Shown here: one piece after another, positions 53,844 to 62,032 of the stretch | Layout: each line of letters begins with the position of its first letter | Numbering within the stretch: the stretch's first letter is position 1 | Source of the DNA: Pseudomonas sp. TH41 | GTDB taxonomy: Bacteria > Pseudomonadota > Gammaproteobacteria > Pseudomonadales > Pseudomonadaceae | Reading direction: 5' to 3' | Assembly: GCF_016650695.1 (NCBI RefSeq) | Contig: NZ_JAEKFH010000006.1 | Coordinates: forward strand, 248,001 to 312,000 | Length of the DNA stretch: 64,000 bases | Translations under genes and position numbers: made by a program | Notes under the pieces: generated by a model | Told to the model about the DNA's origin: nothing | What the model saw: only the letters and a program-made list of their open reading frames with translations | Database searches by the model: none

Positions 53844-54602
53844 ATGGGACGTTTAGACGGTAAAGTGTGTTTGATCACTGGCTCGGGCGGCAGTATGGGT
53901 CGAGCATCTGCGCTGGCCTTCGCCAAAGAAGGCGCGCTAATTGTTGGTTGTGACTTGTTCGCCGAACGTGCGGAAGAAACAGTGCGAATGGTCACAGAGG
54001 GCGGAGGCCGCATGGTCTCAATGCAGCCATGCGATTTGACGAAGTTAGACGATTGTGAAGCGTTAGTACGAACCGCTATTGACGCATTCGGTCGCATCGA
54101 CGTGGTTTTTAACAATGCATCCATGGCTTATTTTGGCTTGGTCGACGAGTTCGCGATTGAAGACTGGCATAAGACGATGGATCAGGAGGTCAACCTCGTC
54201 TATTACATGACGCGCGCGGCTTGGGGTGAACTCGTTAAATCGAGCGGCTGTATCATAAACACAGCCTCGATTTCTGCGCATCAGGCCTATCGTCCATTGC
54301 CGGCACTCGCGCATACAGCTGCGAAAGGCGCAGTGCTTGCCATGACACGGCAACTTGCTATGGAAGGCGCGCCTCACGGCATTCGCGCAAATTCTATATC
54401 TCCAGGCTTAATCGATACCAACCAAACTAAAGGTATTCTTGCCGATCCGGATTTTTTTACTGTGATGACCGAACAAATTATGCTTAAGCGCCCGGGGACA
54501 CCCGAAGAAGTTGCAATGGCTGCACTTTTTCTAGCCTCCGATGAGTCAAGTTTTATTACAGGTGCGGATTTGTGTGTCGACGGGGGTACGACCGCTTGGT
54601 AA
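53844..54602 (+). CDS. SDR-family protein with His in place of the catalytic Tyr
   Basis: 252-residue SDR. The cofactor loop is TGSGGSMGRA, followed by NNASMAY and NTASISAHQAY. At the Y-x-x-x-K position the sequence is ALAHTAAKGA, so the expected Tyr is His while the Lys is kept. A related subfamily of SDRs carries HTAAKG, so this is probably inherited rather than damage. The reaction may differ from simple alcohol oxidation. An AGAGGTAA lies before the ATG at 53844; a start 13 codons earlier lacks one. Confidence 0.85.
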   Translation: MGRLDGKVCLITGSGGSMGRASALAFAKEGALIVGCDLFAERAEETVRMVTEGGGRMVSMQPCDLTKLDDCEALVRTAIDAFGRIDVVFNNASMAYFGLVDEFAIEDWHKTMDQEVNLVYYMTRAAWGELVKSSGCIINTASISAHQAYRPLPALAHTAAKGAVLAMTRQLAMEGAPHGIRANSISPGLIDTNQTKGILADPDFFTVMTEQIMLKRPGTPEEVAMAALFLASDESSFITGADLCVDGGTTAW

Positions 54603-54660
54603 TCAGTGCAGAGTCAAAATAATAGAGCGCACGGCTCGATATCATCGGAGGGAGAACGAG

Positions 54661-55374
54661 GTGCTCAAATTTATCGTTGCATTTGAAAGTCTCACTACGA
54701 TGACGCGCGTGGAGTGTCAGAACTATCTGTACGCTACTCATGGGCCGTTGGTTAGTCGGGTAAGTGAATTCAACCGCCATGTTCAAGGATATGTACAAAA
54801 CTTCACATTTGATGGTGGCATTGCGAATAGCACAGACTTCGCTATCGATGGGGCATCGGAACTCTGGTTCGCTGATCTTGATGCTTTTTCGACTGCTTTT
54901 TCAGAATCACGCTATCTTGAACTCATCAGACCTGATGAGCTGCGTTTCGCAAATCCGGACCGATTGATTATGGCCTTCACCAAAGAGGAGACGGTCATAA
55001 GCAAGCAACGACCCACAGCTCTGAAGCTGTTTCGATTTCTGGCCACACCACCAGGTTGTGAGGCAACAATCATGCGTACCGCTTGGCAGGCGGGGTACGG
55101 CAAGCAATTGATACAAAATGAGGCGCTTGCGTCTCTAGTGGTTCGCTATGTTCAGAATTGGTCCTTACCTATCGATCGCAATCCCTTTCCACTCTCGCAG
55201 TCCTTCACTGGAGTCGACGAGCTCTGGTTTGAGAGCGATGAAGAGCTAATTCGCTTCGTCGCCCTTGAGCAAAATTTGCTCAATGAGCTTTCTAGTCGAG
55301 AACTCATCGATATGAGTGCTTCGGTAGCCTTTGTTGCAGTAGAGAAGATCGTTATACCTGTTGCTGCGAACTAA
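54661..55374 (+). CDS. Tandem EthD-domain protein, GTG start
   Basis: 237 residues with two EthD (ferredoxin-like dimeric) domains in one chain: residues about 1-110 (FIVAFESLTTMTRVECQNYL, HGPLVSRV, SELWFADLDAFSTAFSE) and about 120-225 (LKLFRFLATPPGC, DELWFESDEELIRFV). EthD-type proteins include decarboxylases, cyclases and the ETBE-degradation accessory protein; most are homodimers, so the fusion would form a dimer-like monomer. GTG at 54661 is preceded by GGAGGGAG. It begins 58 nt after the SDR stop. The exact reaction is unknown. Confidence 0.75.
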   Translation: MLKFIVAFESLTTMTRVECQNYLYATHGPLVSRVSEFNRHVQGYVQNFTFDGGIANSTDFAIDGASELWFADLDAFSTAFSESRYLELIRPDELRFANPDRLIMAFTKEETVISKQRPTALKLFRFLATPPGCEATIMRTAWQAGYGKQLIQNEALASLVVRYVQNWSLPIDRNPFPLSQSFTGVDELWFESDEELIRFVALEQNLLNELSSRELIDMSASVAFVAVEKIVIPVAAN

Positions 55375-55724
55375 TTCCGGTTCTTGACCGGTCTCGTGTT
55401 GCGATGCAGTCGTGTCGACCGCATCGCCTGTTCGTAAATGCTTGAGTAGTCAAGCTATCACTCCAATACCGGTGTTTCGATTAGCGCGCTAGGGTGAGCG
55501 TGCGCCACGAAAGAAATGACATCGCTTCCCCTTCCGGAATAGTTATTCTGAAAGGGGCGGAGCCAGGTGTGGTGATTGAACTGATCGAAAGTCCAGGACA
55601 GTGTGCGGACCAATAGCGGCGGTTACCGGTGCTAACGGCTATCTCGGTGCCATTTACTCATAGCCATTACAGTGACCTGGACGGGAGATACCCAGCGACG
55701 GGTACTCCGTCCTGGACATTTGGG
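55375..55724. other. Gene-free convergent gap
   Basis: Between the convergent EthD and flavoprotein genes. It holds a stem GCGATGC / GCATCGC (near 55401-55427) that may help end transcription; nothing else is recognised. Confidence 0.45.
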
Positions 55725-57299
55725 TTAGATCGATTTTTTCAACCAGCGATCAACTCGCTCAGCAGCGATCTTGCCCGGCAGACCGGATACGCCGCCGCCT
55801 GGGTGAGTGCCGGCACCCCCCAGAAAGAAGCCTGGCACTACCGGCTTAGTGCCGCCCAAACCAAATGCGGGACGCTTTAGACCAGTACGCGCGGCGCCGA
55901 AATCGATATGGGTCACGCAACCGTTTGTGAGGTTGAGACGCTTTGCGCGATCCATTGGCGTTTCCAGGAAGTTGCCGATTTGCGCGTCAAAGCCGTCATA
56001 GAACTCGGACAACTGTGCGGTGATACCCTGGAGAGTCCGCGCTTTCAGTTCGTCGCTCCAGCCTTCGCGCGCTTCCACCGCAATCGACGGCAGATAGACG
56101 TGGGCAATCGACTGACCGGTTGGCGCTTGCGCAGGCTCCCAGTTGCTGAGCGGGGATACAGCGATCGCATGCGTTTTCGAAATATCGCCGCGCCGCGCAG
56201 TTGCGAAACTATTACGCACTTGGTCCGGCGTACCGATCAGGCCGCACGCCTTATTCAGATCAGCATCATCGTGGCGCATATCCTGGTGGCGCTTCAGCGA
56301 TAGAGGTTTCGACATCGCGATATTGATGAGCATTGGCGCGCAATTGGAACGATTCGCCGGCGAATGCTCCAAGCGCGTGACCAGCCTTTTTTCGATACCC
56401 CCAGGTGTGGTGAGTTTGTACGCAGTGTGTGGATCGCAGGAGGCGATCACGCTGTTGGCGGTGATGATGCTGCCGTCCTCCAAGCGGACACCGCGAGTTT
56501 TACCGCCTTCGATGATGATCTCTGAGACTTGCGCATTCAGACGGATGTTGCCGCCACTGGCGATGAAGCTTTTGGCCAGCGCATTCGACAATGTCTGCAA
56601 CGAACCTACTGGTTTACCGACGCCGAGGCGATGCATTAGGCTGAATAACATATACGCTGCAGCGTTTCCATCCTCATCGATCGGGCCTGTAATAGCAGCG
56701 ACACCGGTCAACAAACCAATCGACGCGGGGTGCTCGAAGTATTCGCAGGCAATCTGGTCTGCGGTCCCTGCAGCTAAGTTTTGTAACTCCGCACGCAGAC
56801 CTCGATGGCGGATCAATGCACCGATCATTTTCACTAACGCGCGCGGACTGGGGCGCCCAGCATCGGTATTCATGAGCGGGAAGGCGATGTCCATCAATGC
56901 GTCGGTGACTTCCATAAACTTCATGTAAGACTTGCCGTCGGCTTTCGACAGCCGCGACATATCCTCGGCGGTACGCTTGGGATCGCGAAAGAGCGCGATC
57001 GAATTGCCGTCCGGATGCAGATAGGCATACGAGGGGTCAGGATCGTAGGTTTTGAAGCCGTGCTTCACCAGTTCCAAATCCTCGATGATGCCTGTGCCGC
57101 GCATGAAAATAACATCGACCGCGCAGGGGGTGACCAAATGTTGGGGCGCTTCGGGAATCATGAAGCCGGAGGTTGTCATTCCACCCACTTTGCTACCTCG
57201 TTCAACAACAATGACGCGGCGGCCATTGCGGGCAAGGTAACAGCCCGCGGTTAACCCGTTGTGTCCGGCGCCGACAATAACCACGTCGAAATCTGCCAT
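55725..57299 (-). CDS. Phytoene-desaturase-like FAD oxidoreductase
   Basis: 524-residue flavoprotein of the carotenoid-desaturase/isomerase or PYROXD2-like group. The FAD-binding VIVGAGHNGLTAGCYLARNG is at the N-terminus with VIVVERGSKVGGMTTSG after it; the C-terminal FAD-contact GGAGTHPGGGVSGLPG is intact. GVRLEDGSIITANSVIASCDP is the middle-domain block. It would introduce or remove C=C bonds in a hydrophobic or cyclic substrate. AGGAG lies upstream of the ATG at 57299. There are no carotenoid genes nearby, so carotenoid synthesis is not implied. Confidence 0.88.
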   Translation of the reverse strand: MADFDVVIVGAGHNGLTAGCYLARNGRRVIVVERGSKVGGMTTSGFMIPEAPQHLVTPCAVDVIFMRGTGIIEDLELVKHGFKTYDPDPSYAYLHPDGNSIALFRDPKRTAEDMSRLSKADGKSYMKFMEVTDALMDIAFPLMNTDAGRPSPRALVKMIGALIRHRGLRAELQNLAAGTADQIACEYFEHPASIGLLTGVAAITGPIDEDGNAAAYMLFSLMHRLGVGKPVGSLQTLSNALAKSFIASGGNIRLNAQVSEIIIEGGKTRGVRLEDGSIITANSVIASCDPHTAYKLTTPGGIEKRLVTRLEHSPANRSNCAPMLINIAMSKPLSLKRHQDMRHDDADLNKACGLIGTPDQVRNSFATARRGDISKTHAIAVSPLSNWEPAQAPTGQSIAHVYLPSIAVEAREGWSDELKARTLQGITAQLSEFYDGFDAQIGNFLETPMDRAKRLNLTNGCVTHIDFGAARTGLKRPAFGLGGTKPVVPGFFLGGAGTHPGGGVSGLPGKIAAERVDRWLKKSI

Positions 57300-58192
57300 C
57301 GAAGTGCTCCTGTGTTAGTGCAGTATGGAGTTTGATTTTACGAAGGTTTACACGCTGGCCATCTCTTGGGGGAGTGTTTTTGGAGGCGCGCGTGTTAGTG
57401 AGTACGCAGGTGCATACGATCCCGGCCGGCTAACATGTTAAGTCGATGCCTTTGGATTCGCACGACGGCAATAGACCAATAAACAAATATCAGTTGTATA
57501 TTAGACCTTCTCTATGTTTTTACTTGTGATTTTTTAATAATCGTCTTGTTGCAGGACTGTTAAACCGTAGCGTATTCGATCGTGCGACGCAGTCTACCTT
57601 CAAACTTTTTTTTGTGTCTCGTGCTGGCTAGTAGCCATGTGTTTCGACCGATCTTGGGGCACGATCTAATCAATCTCGATCATGAAGACTCACACCAAGC
57701 TTGCTTCAATTTACCCAAATGCTCGGCGTAAACAGAGGATATCTGCTTCCTCGACATCATTCGTTCGAACCACGTAAGACAGATAAACCAGATAAAATAT
57801 CAGTAGATTTCCAGCGGAGAGGCCATTGCGAGTCAAAAAACTGAATATAAAGATCGGGCTTGCAGGGCTGATTGGCTGGAGTCTCAGACTCCAGCTTATT
57901 GGCGCTAACCTTATGTGTGATTACCTTACTCCTTGCTATCGAGAATTTCTGGCCACTACAAAGGCTAAAAGACGTCAAGCTACACATCACTTCGATAACT
58001 TATCCACTCAATTAGCGGTCGAGTGTTTCCGAATCAATTTGAGTGAGGATGTTAATAGGCTTTATAATTATAACCGAAGCAACGTATGTCACTATTGTTA
58101 ATAATTACTTGTGCACGACTCTATTTGCTGTTTGAAGAGGCTGGTTCTCGACGGTTACAACACACTTCGGCCTGCAAGCCTTCTCTGGTTTA
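57300..58192. other. AT-rich gap with a 21-bp perfect palindrome
   Basis: Holds the start region of the flavoprotein gene, including CATACGAT at 57413-57420, which resembles half of the dyads at 43884 and 59238. At 57875-57895 GCTGGAGTCT-C-AGACTCCAGC is a perfect palindrome. A 91-codon plus-strand frame at 57826-58101 spans it but shows no family motif and is not called as a gene. Confidence 0.45.
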
Positions 58193-59158
58193 TTAGCGAG
58201 CTGGTTTGCCAATCAAGGCGCGATACTCGTTTGCCGTCGCCGGGCGGCGGCCCAGTAGAGCGGCCATATCTTTAGCCATGTTGAACATTTGCAGGTTGTC
58301 AGACAGACGCTCGTCGCTGTTTGGATATTTCCACGGCGTATCTTCCGTACCTACTCGGATATGAAGACCCATCATGGTCGCCAAGGTCGTCATATAAAGC
58401 GTTGAACGACCGGAGGCACACACCGAAATAGTGCCAGTGGGATCAATTTTACGGATCTGGTTGACCATCAAAAACAGGTGCTGTGCCATGTCTTGCGCAT
58501 CAGGAACCCAAGTGCCTGAAATTAATGTGCGACCTATATTGAAAGGAAGGCCATAAAGGATGAGCCAATTATACGGCCCCTTCAGGATCCCTGTGTCGAT
58601 CAGGCGGCGCTTCGCTAACTCGATTTCACCAGAACTGTGTACTGCCAATTCGGGCTTTACGCCGTAGGTTTCTAACGTCTGTATCGCATGGGTTGCGAAT
58701 GCCTCTGGGTGGCCTGGTGCGCAAGGCGCTACTTCAGCTAGACCGGAGGTGACTGGGCTCATGCACTTTTCAAAGGTATCACCATTCAATACGTTCAGAT
58801 TCACCACAAAGTCGTTGCCAAACCGTGCACGCAAGGGTTCTAGAACCTGCGAGTAGGCCTCGACAGGGGGGAGGTCGCGATCAAGGCGGCGCCCTTTGTT
58901 GTCAGTTACCCACGTGAAGTCGACGTGAATACCGCAAGCACCGGCCTCGATTACTTGGGTTGCCGACTCGATGTAATCCTCAATCGAAGTCGGATTTCCG
59001 CTATCGCTGTTGGATTCGCCGAAACGACCCGAGACTGCGACGTTGATCGCTATTTCGGATGGTACGTCCCATTTCGGTTGTACTGACGCATCTGCTGCGA
59101 AGTGGTACTCCTCCATCTCGCGCTTTGCGGCTTCCCATAGGGGTAGTGGGCTACTCAT
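58193..59158 (-). CDS. BKACE-family beta-keto acid cleavage enzyme, variant metal site
   Basis: 321-residue TIM-barrel protein of the DUF849/BKACE family, which transfers a CoA-bound acetyl unit to a beta-keto acid, giving acetoacetate and a new acyl-CoA. The family block is VIEAGACGIHVDFTWVTDNK and the C-terminal HIRVGTEDTPW carries the metal-binding Glu. Canonical members have His-x-His where this has His-Val-Asp, so one zinc ligand is changed to Asp; a separate subfamily may share this. AAAGGAAC precedes the ATG. A dyad shared with the dioxygenase promoter lies upstream. Substrate not predictable. Confidence 0.85.
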   Translation of the reverse strand: MSSPLPLWEAAKREMEEYHFAADASVQPKWDVPSEIAINVAVSGRFGESNSDSGNPTSIEDYIESATQVIEAGACGIHVDFTWVTDNKGRRLDRDLPPVEAYSQVLEPLRARFGNDFVVNLNVLNGDTFEKCMSPVTSGLAEVAPCAPGHPEAFATHAIQTLETYGVKPELAVHSSGEIELAKRRLIDTGILKGPYNWLILYGLPFNIGRTLISGTWVPDAQDMAQHLFLMVNQIRKIDPTGTISVCASGRSTLYMTTLATMMGLHIRVGTEDTPWKYPNSDERLSDNLQMFNMAKDMAALLGRRPATANEYRALIGKPAR

Positions 59159-59237
59159 GCTTTGTTCCTTTTATTGTGTTTGTGAATACATGACAAATAG
59201 GGGAGGGGTAGACCGGAAAGGGTAAAAGCCTCACCTG

Positions 59238-59280
59238 AATTCATACTGTATCGTATGAATTTTCAAAAATCCATACGATA
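59238..59280. promoter_or_regulatory. Operator-like dyads before the BKACE gene
   Basis: AATTCATAC-TGTATC-GTATGAATT (59238-59261) is a perfect 9-bp dyad. The half TATCGTATG (59249-59257) also pairs with CATACGATA (59272-59280). The first dyad matches the one at 43884-43904, suggesting a common repressor, probably one of the two MarR proteins. Confidence 0.65.
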
Positions 59281-59842
59281 TCGATCTGTTTTTTGTGTGG
59301 ATAGCTTTGCAGGTACATTGCGCGGCATCGCAACAACGGACCGCATGCATTTCCCGTTGGAAACGCTTTGCAGGAACGTGTTGAAGGCGAATGGGGAGGC
59401 CGAAAACGTGACTGCCGATACGGCGAGGTCAGCAAGGCATATGGTGCTCTCGGGTGCTTGCAGTGCACGTGAAGACGTACGGCTTGAGTCTGTTGTTGAG
59501 CATGCAGGTGCTTGGTTTGGTCGACCTGGCATGAGGTAGAACATTGTCGGCATTGATGGACCGACGGCACCAATAGCGATAAAGCCTGAGCTGACGTTGA
59601 TAAGCTCAATGCCTTTAACCTCAAAGGCGGCCGGAGGGCATTAGGTATGAGCTTATTGAAATAAAGTCTTGGTAAGGCGCTGATGCAAATTGGTCTGTCT
59701 GGCGCCCGCTCATGATTTATCTATGTTCGTCTGGGCAATCGAACTCTTACATTGCCGGCCGCCTCGCCCAGTGCTGGTATTCAATCCGCGCAAAATGTTG
59801 ATCCAATTAGCTCCCTACAGACGCTCCGTCTATGAGCGAAAT
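59281..59842. other. Gene-free stretch between BKACE and MarR genes
   Basis: Open frames of 80-130 codons overlap on both strands here, but none has a ribosome-binding site or a recognised domain, and one plus-strand frame is broken by TAG at 59537. Treated as non-coding or decayed. Confidence 0.4.
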
Positions 59843-60331
59843 TTACACAGCTTCCGCATCGACGAGATTCTCGATGATGCCCAGTAACGCTCTGTGCACT
59901 ATCTTGATTTCGTTTTCGGAGAGCCCGCGTACAGCGACATCGTTTAGCTCTTCCGCGATGGGTATCAAAACGCCCTTCAGGTCGCGGCCTTTGGGGGTGA
60001 GGTAGATGTAGACCTTTTTTCGGTTGCCGTCTCGAAAGCGCCGCTCGATCAGTCCTTGGGAGTCCATGGCTTTCAGTGCAGTAAATGTCGTTGGCTCCAT
60101 CAGCCCGACCTGATCGCTGAGTTCCCGTTGAGTAAGGCCTTCCGTCACCCATAGCACACGGAGAAAGGCCCAGTGTCCGAAACTGACATCGTGCTCGGCC
60201 AAGCGTAATTGCAGGCTTTTGGTCAATACCCGCGCAGCGTCCCGGACCAAATGAGCCAGTCGGTCATCGGGAACCTCCTCTCTCCAATGGCGTAGAACAT
60301 CCTGTGCCGTATGGTCGTCTTTCTGTCTCAT
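59843..60331 (-). CDS. MarR-family transcriptional regulator
   Basis: 162-residue winged-helix regulator: GHWAFLRVLWVTEGLTQRELSDQVGLMEPTTFTALKAMDSQGLIERRFRDGNRKKVYIYLT covers the DNA-binding domain (about residues 50-110). The type is common in front of aromatic catabolic operons. It lies between the BKACE gene and the meta-pathway operon; its likely targets are the palindrome at 60952-60969, the dyads at 59238-59280, or both. The effector is probably a pathway intermediate. Confidence 0.9.
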   Translation of the reverse strand: MRQKDDHTAQDVLRHWREEVPDDRLAHLVRDAARVLTKSLQLRLAEHDVSFGHWAFLRVLWVTEGLTQRELSDQVGLMEPTTFTALKAMDSQGLIERRFRDGNRKKVYIYLTPKGRDLKGVLIPIAEELNDVAVRGLSENEIKIVHRALLGIIENLVDAEAV

Positions 60332-60482
60332 TGGTTATCCACTTCAAAATCGTGATGCTCGCCTGCTTTCGCAGTGGAGTAAAGCGGATGTCCAAAAGGC
60401 AATGGTGTCGCCGGCTGAAATGGGCAGTCGCTTCGATAGCTTGGTCGTGTCTGTAACTTTGATCATCTAGCCGAGAAGATGT

Positions 60483-60780
60483 GACGCCGCTTCAGTTATT
60501 TGCCGCAGTTTCTTCTAGTAACTCTCCCTGGCGGTGCAATTTGACCTTGTCAGCGAGGATCCAAACGGCGCGGTGCTCGCGCTCGGCAATGAGGCTAGCG
60601 AGCATGAAGCCTACAGCCAAGCCTAGGCATTCCCGCAAATCACTGCGTCCTTACGGCGCAATGACTCGCGCATGGTCCATGTGCGCGTCAGCAATCATCC
60701 GTGGTGATGTGGTCAGACTCGATATCCGCGGCCAGCGCTCCCGCACGTCTACTTCAATGGTTTCACTAGGCAGATAGAGA
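60483..60780 (-). pseudogene. Possible decayed coding remnant
   Basis: The minus strand reads as protein-like sequence (LPSETIEVDVRERWPRISSL ... GLAVGFMLASLIAEREHRAV ... DKVKLHRQGELLEE) interrupted by an in-frame TAA near 60651. No start with a ribosome-binding site is seen and no family was identified. It could be the tail of a gene lost during island assembly, or chance. Confidence 0.3.
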
Positions 60781-60915
60781 TGGTGCCGTGCATCCCATTT
60801 CTTAAAAAATTGGGATGCAGGGTTACGCCGGGAGCGGATCTGAAAAATGCGGGTCCGCTGGCTTGGGCACTGAATCGGCTCCTTCGCGGGTAAAAATTTT
60901 CGTGATACCCCCCTC

Positions 60916-60969
60916 TTGACAGTCCTGCGATGCGTAGTATCTTAGGCATCTAACTTAGATATCTAAGTT
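60916..60969 (+). promoter_or_regulatory. Promoter with 18-bp perfect palindromic operator for the dmp operon
   Basis: TTGACA (60916-60921), 16 nt and TATCTT (60938-60943) form a strong sigma-70 promoter. Directly after it AACTTAGATATCTAAGTT (60952-60969) is a perfect 18-bp palindrome near the expected transcription start, the place where a MarR-type repressor would block transcription. It drives the genes from 61155 on. Confidence 0.75.
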
Positions 60970-61154
60970 CATCTGATAGCAGATTTGCGCTTACGTAGGG
61001 ATGTGTTTCAAGCCTCTCCAAAATGGAGTTGCCGTCACGGCGATGAAGCGGAATTTGCTTGAGTGAGGGTGTGATTTGTAAAAATCAGTCTCAAAGATTG
61101 ATTCTCTAAGAATAAGAAAAACCCAGCCAAAGACTGGACGTGATGGAGTTGTCG

Positions 61155-61976
61155 ATGAGTGAGATCAAGCATTTTATCAGCGGCGAATTTGTGGCCTCGC
61201 ATCGTGGTTGCTCCTTCGACGACATCAACACTGCCAACGGCTCGGTGATTGCCAAGGTGCATGAATGCTGCCAAGTCGGCACGCCGGCATGCACCGCCCA
61301 TGCTTTCCCCCAGGGAGAGTGGGGCCTAATGCCAGTGGCTGAGCGCATTGCTCTGTTACGCAGCTTGGTCGACTGTATCGATGCTCGCTTCGATGGGTTC
61401 ATCAACGCTGAGAGCCTAAAAACCAAAATACCAAAATTGCATGCCTCGCGAATAGACGAAGTCTCGCGTGGTGTGACGAGCGTGCAAGCCTTTGCCGGCC
61501 TAGTGAAGAGCGTGCCCTCCGAAGGCTTTCAAGTGGATATCCCGGATGCTAACGGCGCGCTCAATTATGAGCTGCGCCGGCCGCGCGAGCTGATTGCGGT
61601 CATCGCCTTGTTGAGTTTGCCGCTGATGCTGATGACCTGGGAAGTGCGCCCGGATCTGACCTGCGGTTCCACGGTGATGGCTAAGCGCTCCGCAGTAATG
61701 CGGCATACCACCACCCCGCTTGGTCAGGTGATTAGCACAACCAGGATTCCCAAGAGCGTCTGCAGCGAGGCGCATGGTTTCGGGTCTGATTGCGTGACCC
61801 GCCACCCCGGCATTAGCGCGTGCACCTTCACTAACTTGGCGCCCATGAAGTCACAGGCGTCGCGACCAGCAGTAGTTCCTGCGCGACTTGCGCACTCCGT
61901 TCGGCGGCAGCTAGCAATCGGGTACAGGCCGCGAAGTGGGTGTACTTGGCCTCGAGTTCTACGACGAGCTTTCTAA
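61155..61976 (+). pseudogene. Decayed 2-hydroxymuconic semialdehyde dehydrogenase
   Basis: The first ~230 codons align with DmpC/XylG-type dehydrogenases: MSEIKHFISGEF, ITARFD-like DARFDGF, INYAVRRP-like LNYELRRP, LPLMLMTW and TRHPGISACTFT. The rest of the ~486-residue family is missing. The conserved PWN before LPL is replaced (LLSLPLMLM), and the segments with the catalytic Glu (ELGGK) and Cys are absent. After about 61840 the frame no longer matches; on the opposite strand the stretch 61831-61990 looks protein-like and may be an inverted fragment. The protein cannot be an active dehydrogenase. It begins the dmp operon behind a good promoter. Confidence 0.8.
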
Positions 61977-62032
61977 TATCCGAACTAAGTATTAGCCGGC
62001 GCCGTAGCGCGAGCGGCCAAAGGGGAACTGGG

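Noticed and set aside
55725..57299. Carotenoid biosynthesis cluster
   Set aside because: A single desaturase-like flavoprotein with no phytoene synthase, cyclase or isoprenoid gene in view.
57826..58101. 91-codon plus-strand frame in the gap after the flavoprotein
   Set aside because: No ribosome-binding site or family motif, and it contains a perfect palindrome; more likely regulatory or non-coding DNA.
59241..59624. Overlapping frames of 94-127 codons on both strands before the BKACE gene
   Set aside because: None has start signals or motifs, and they cover the operator-like dyads.
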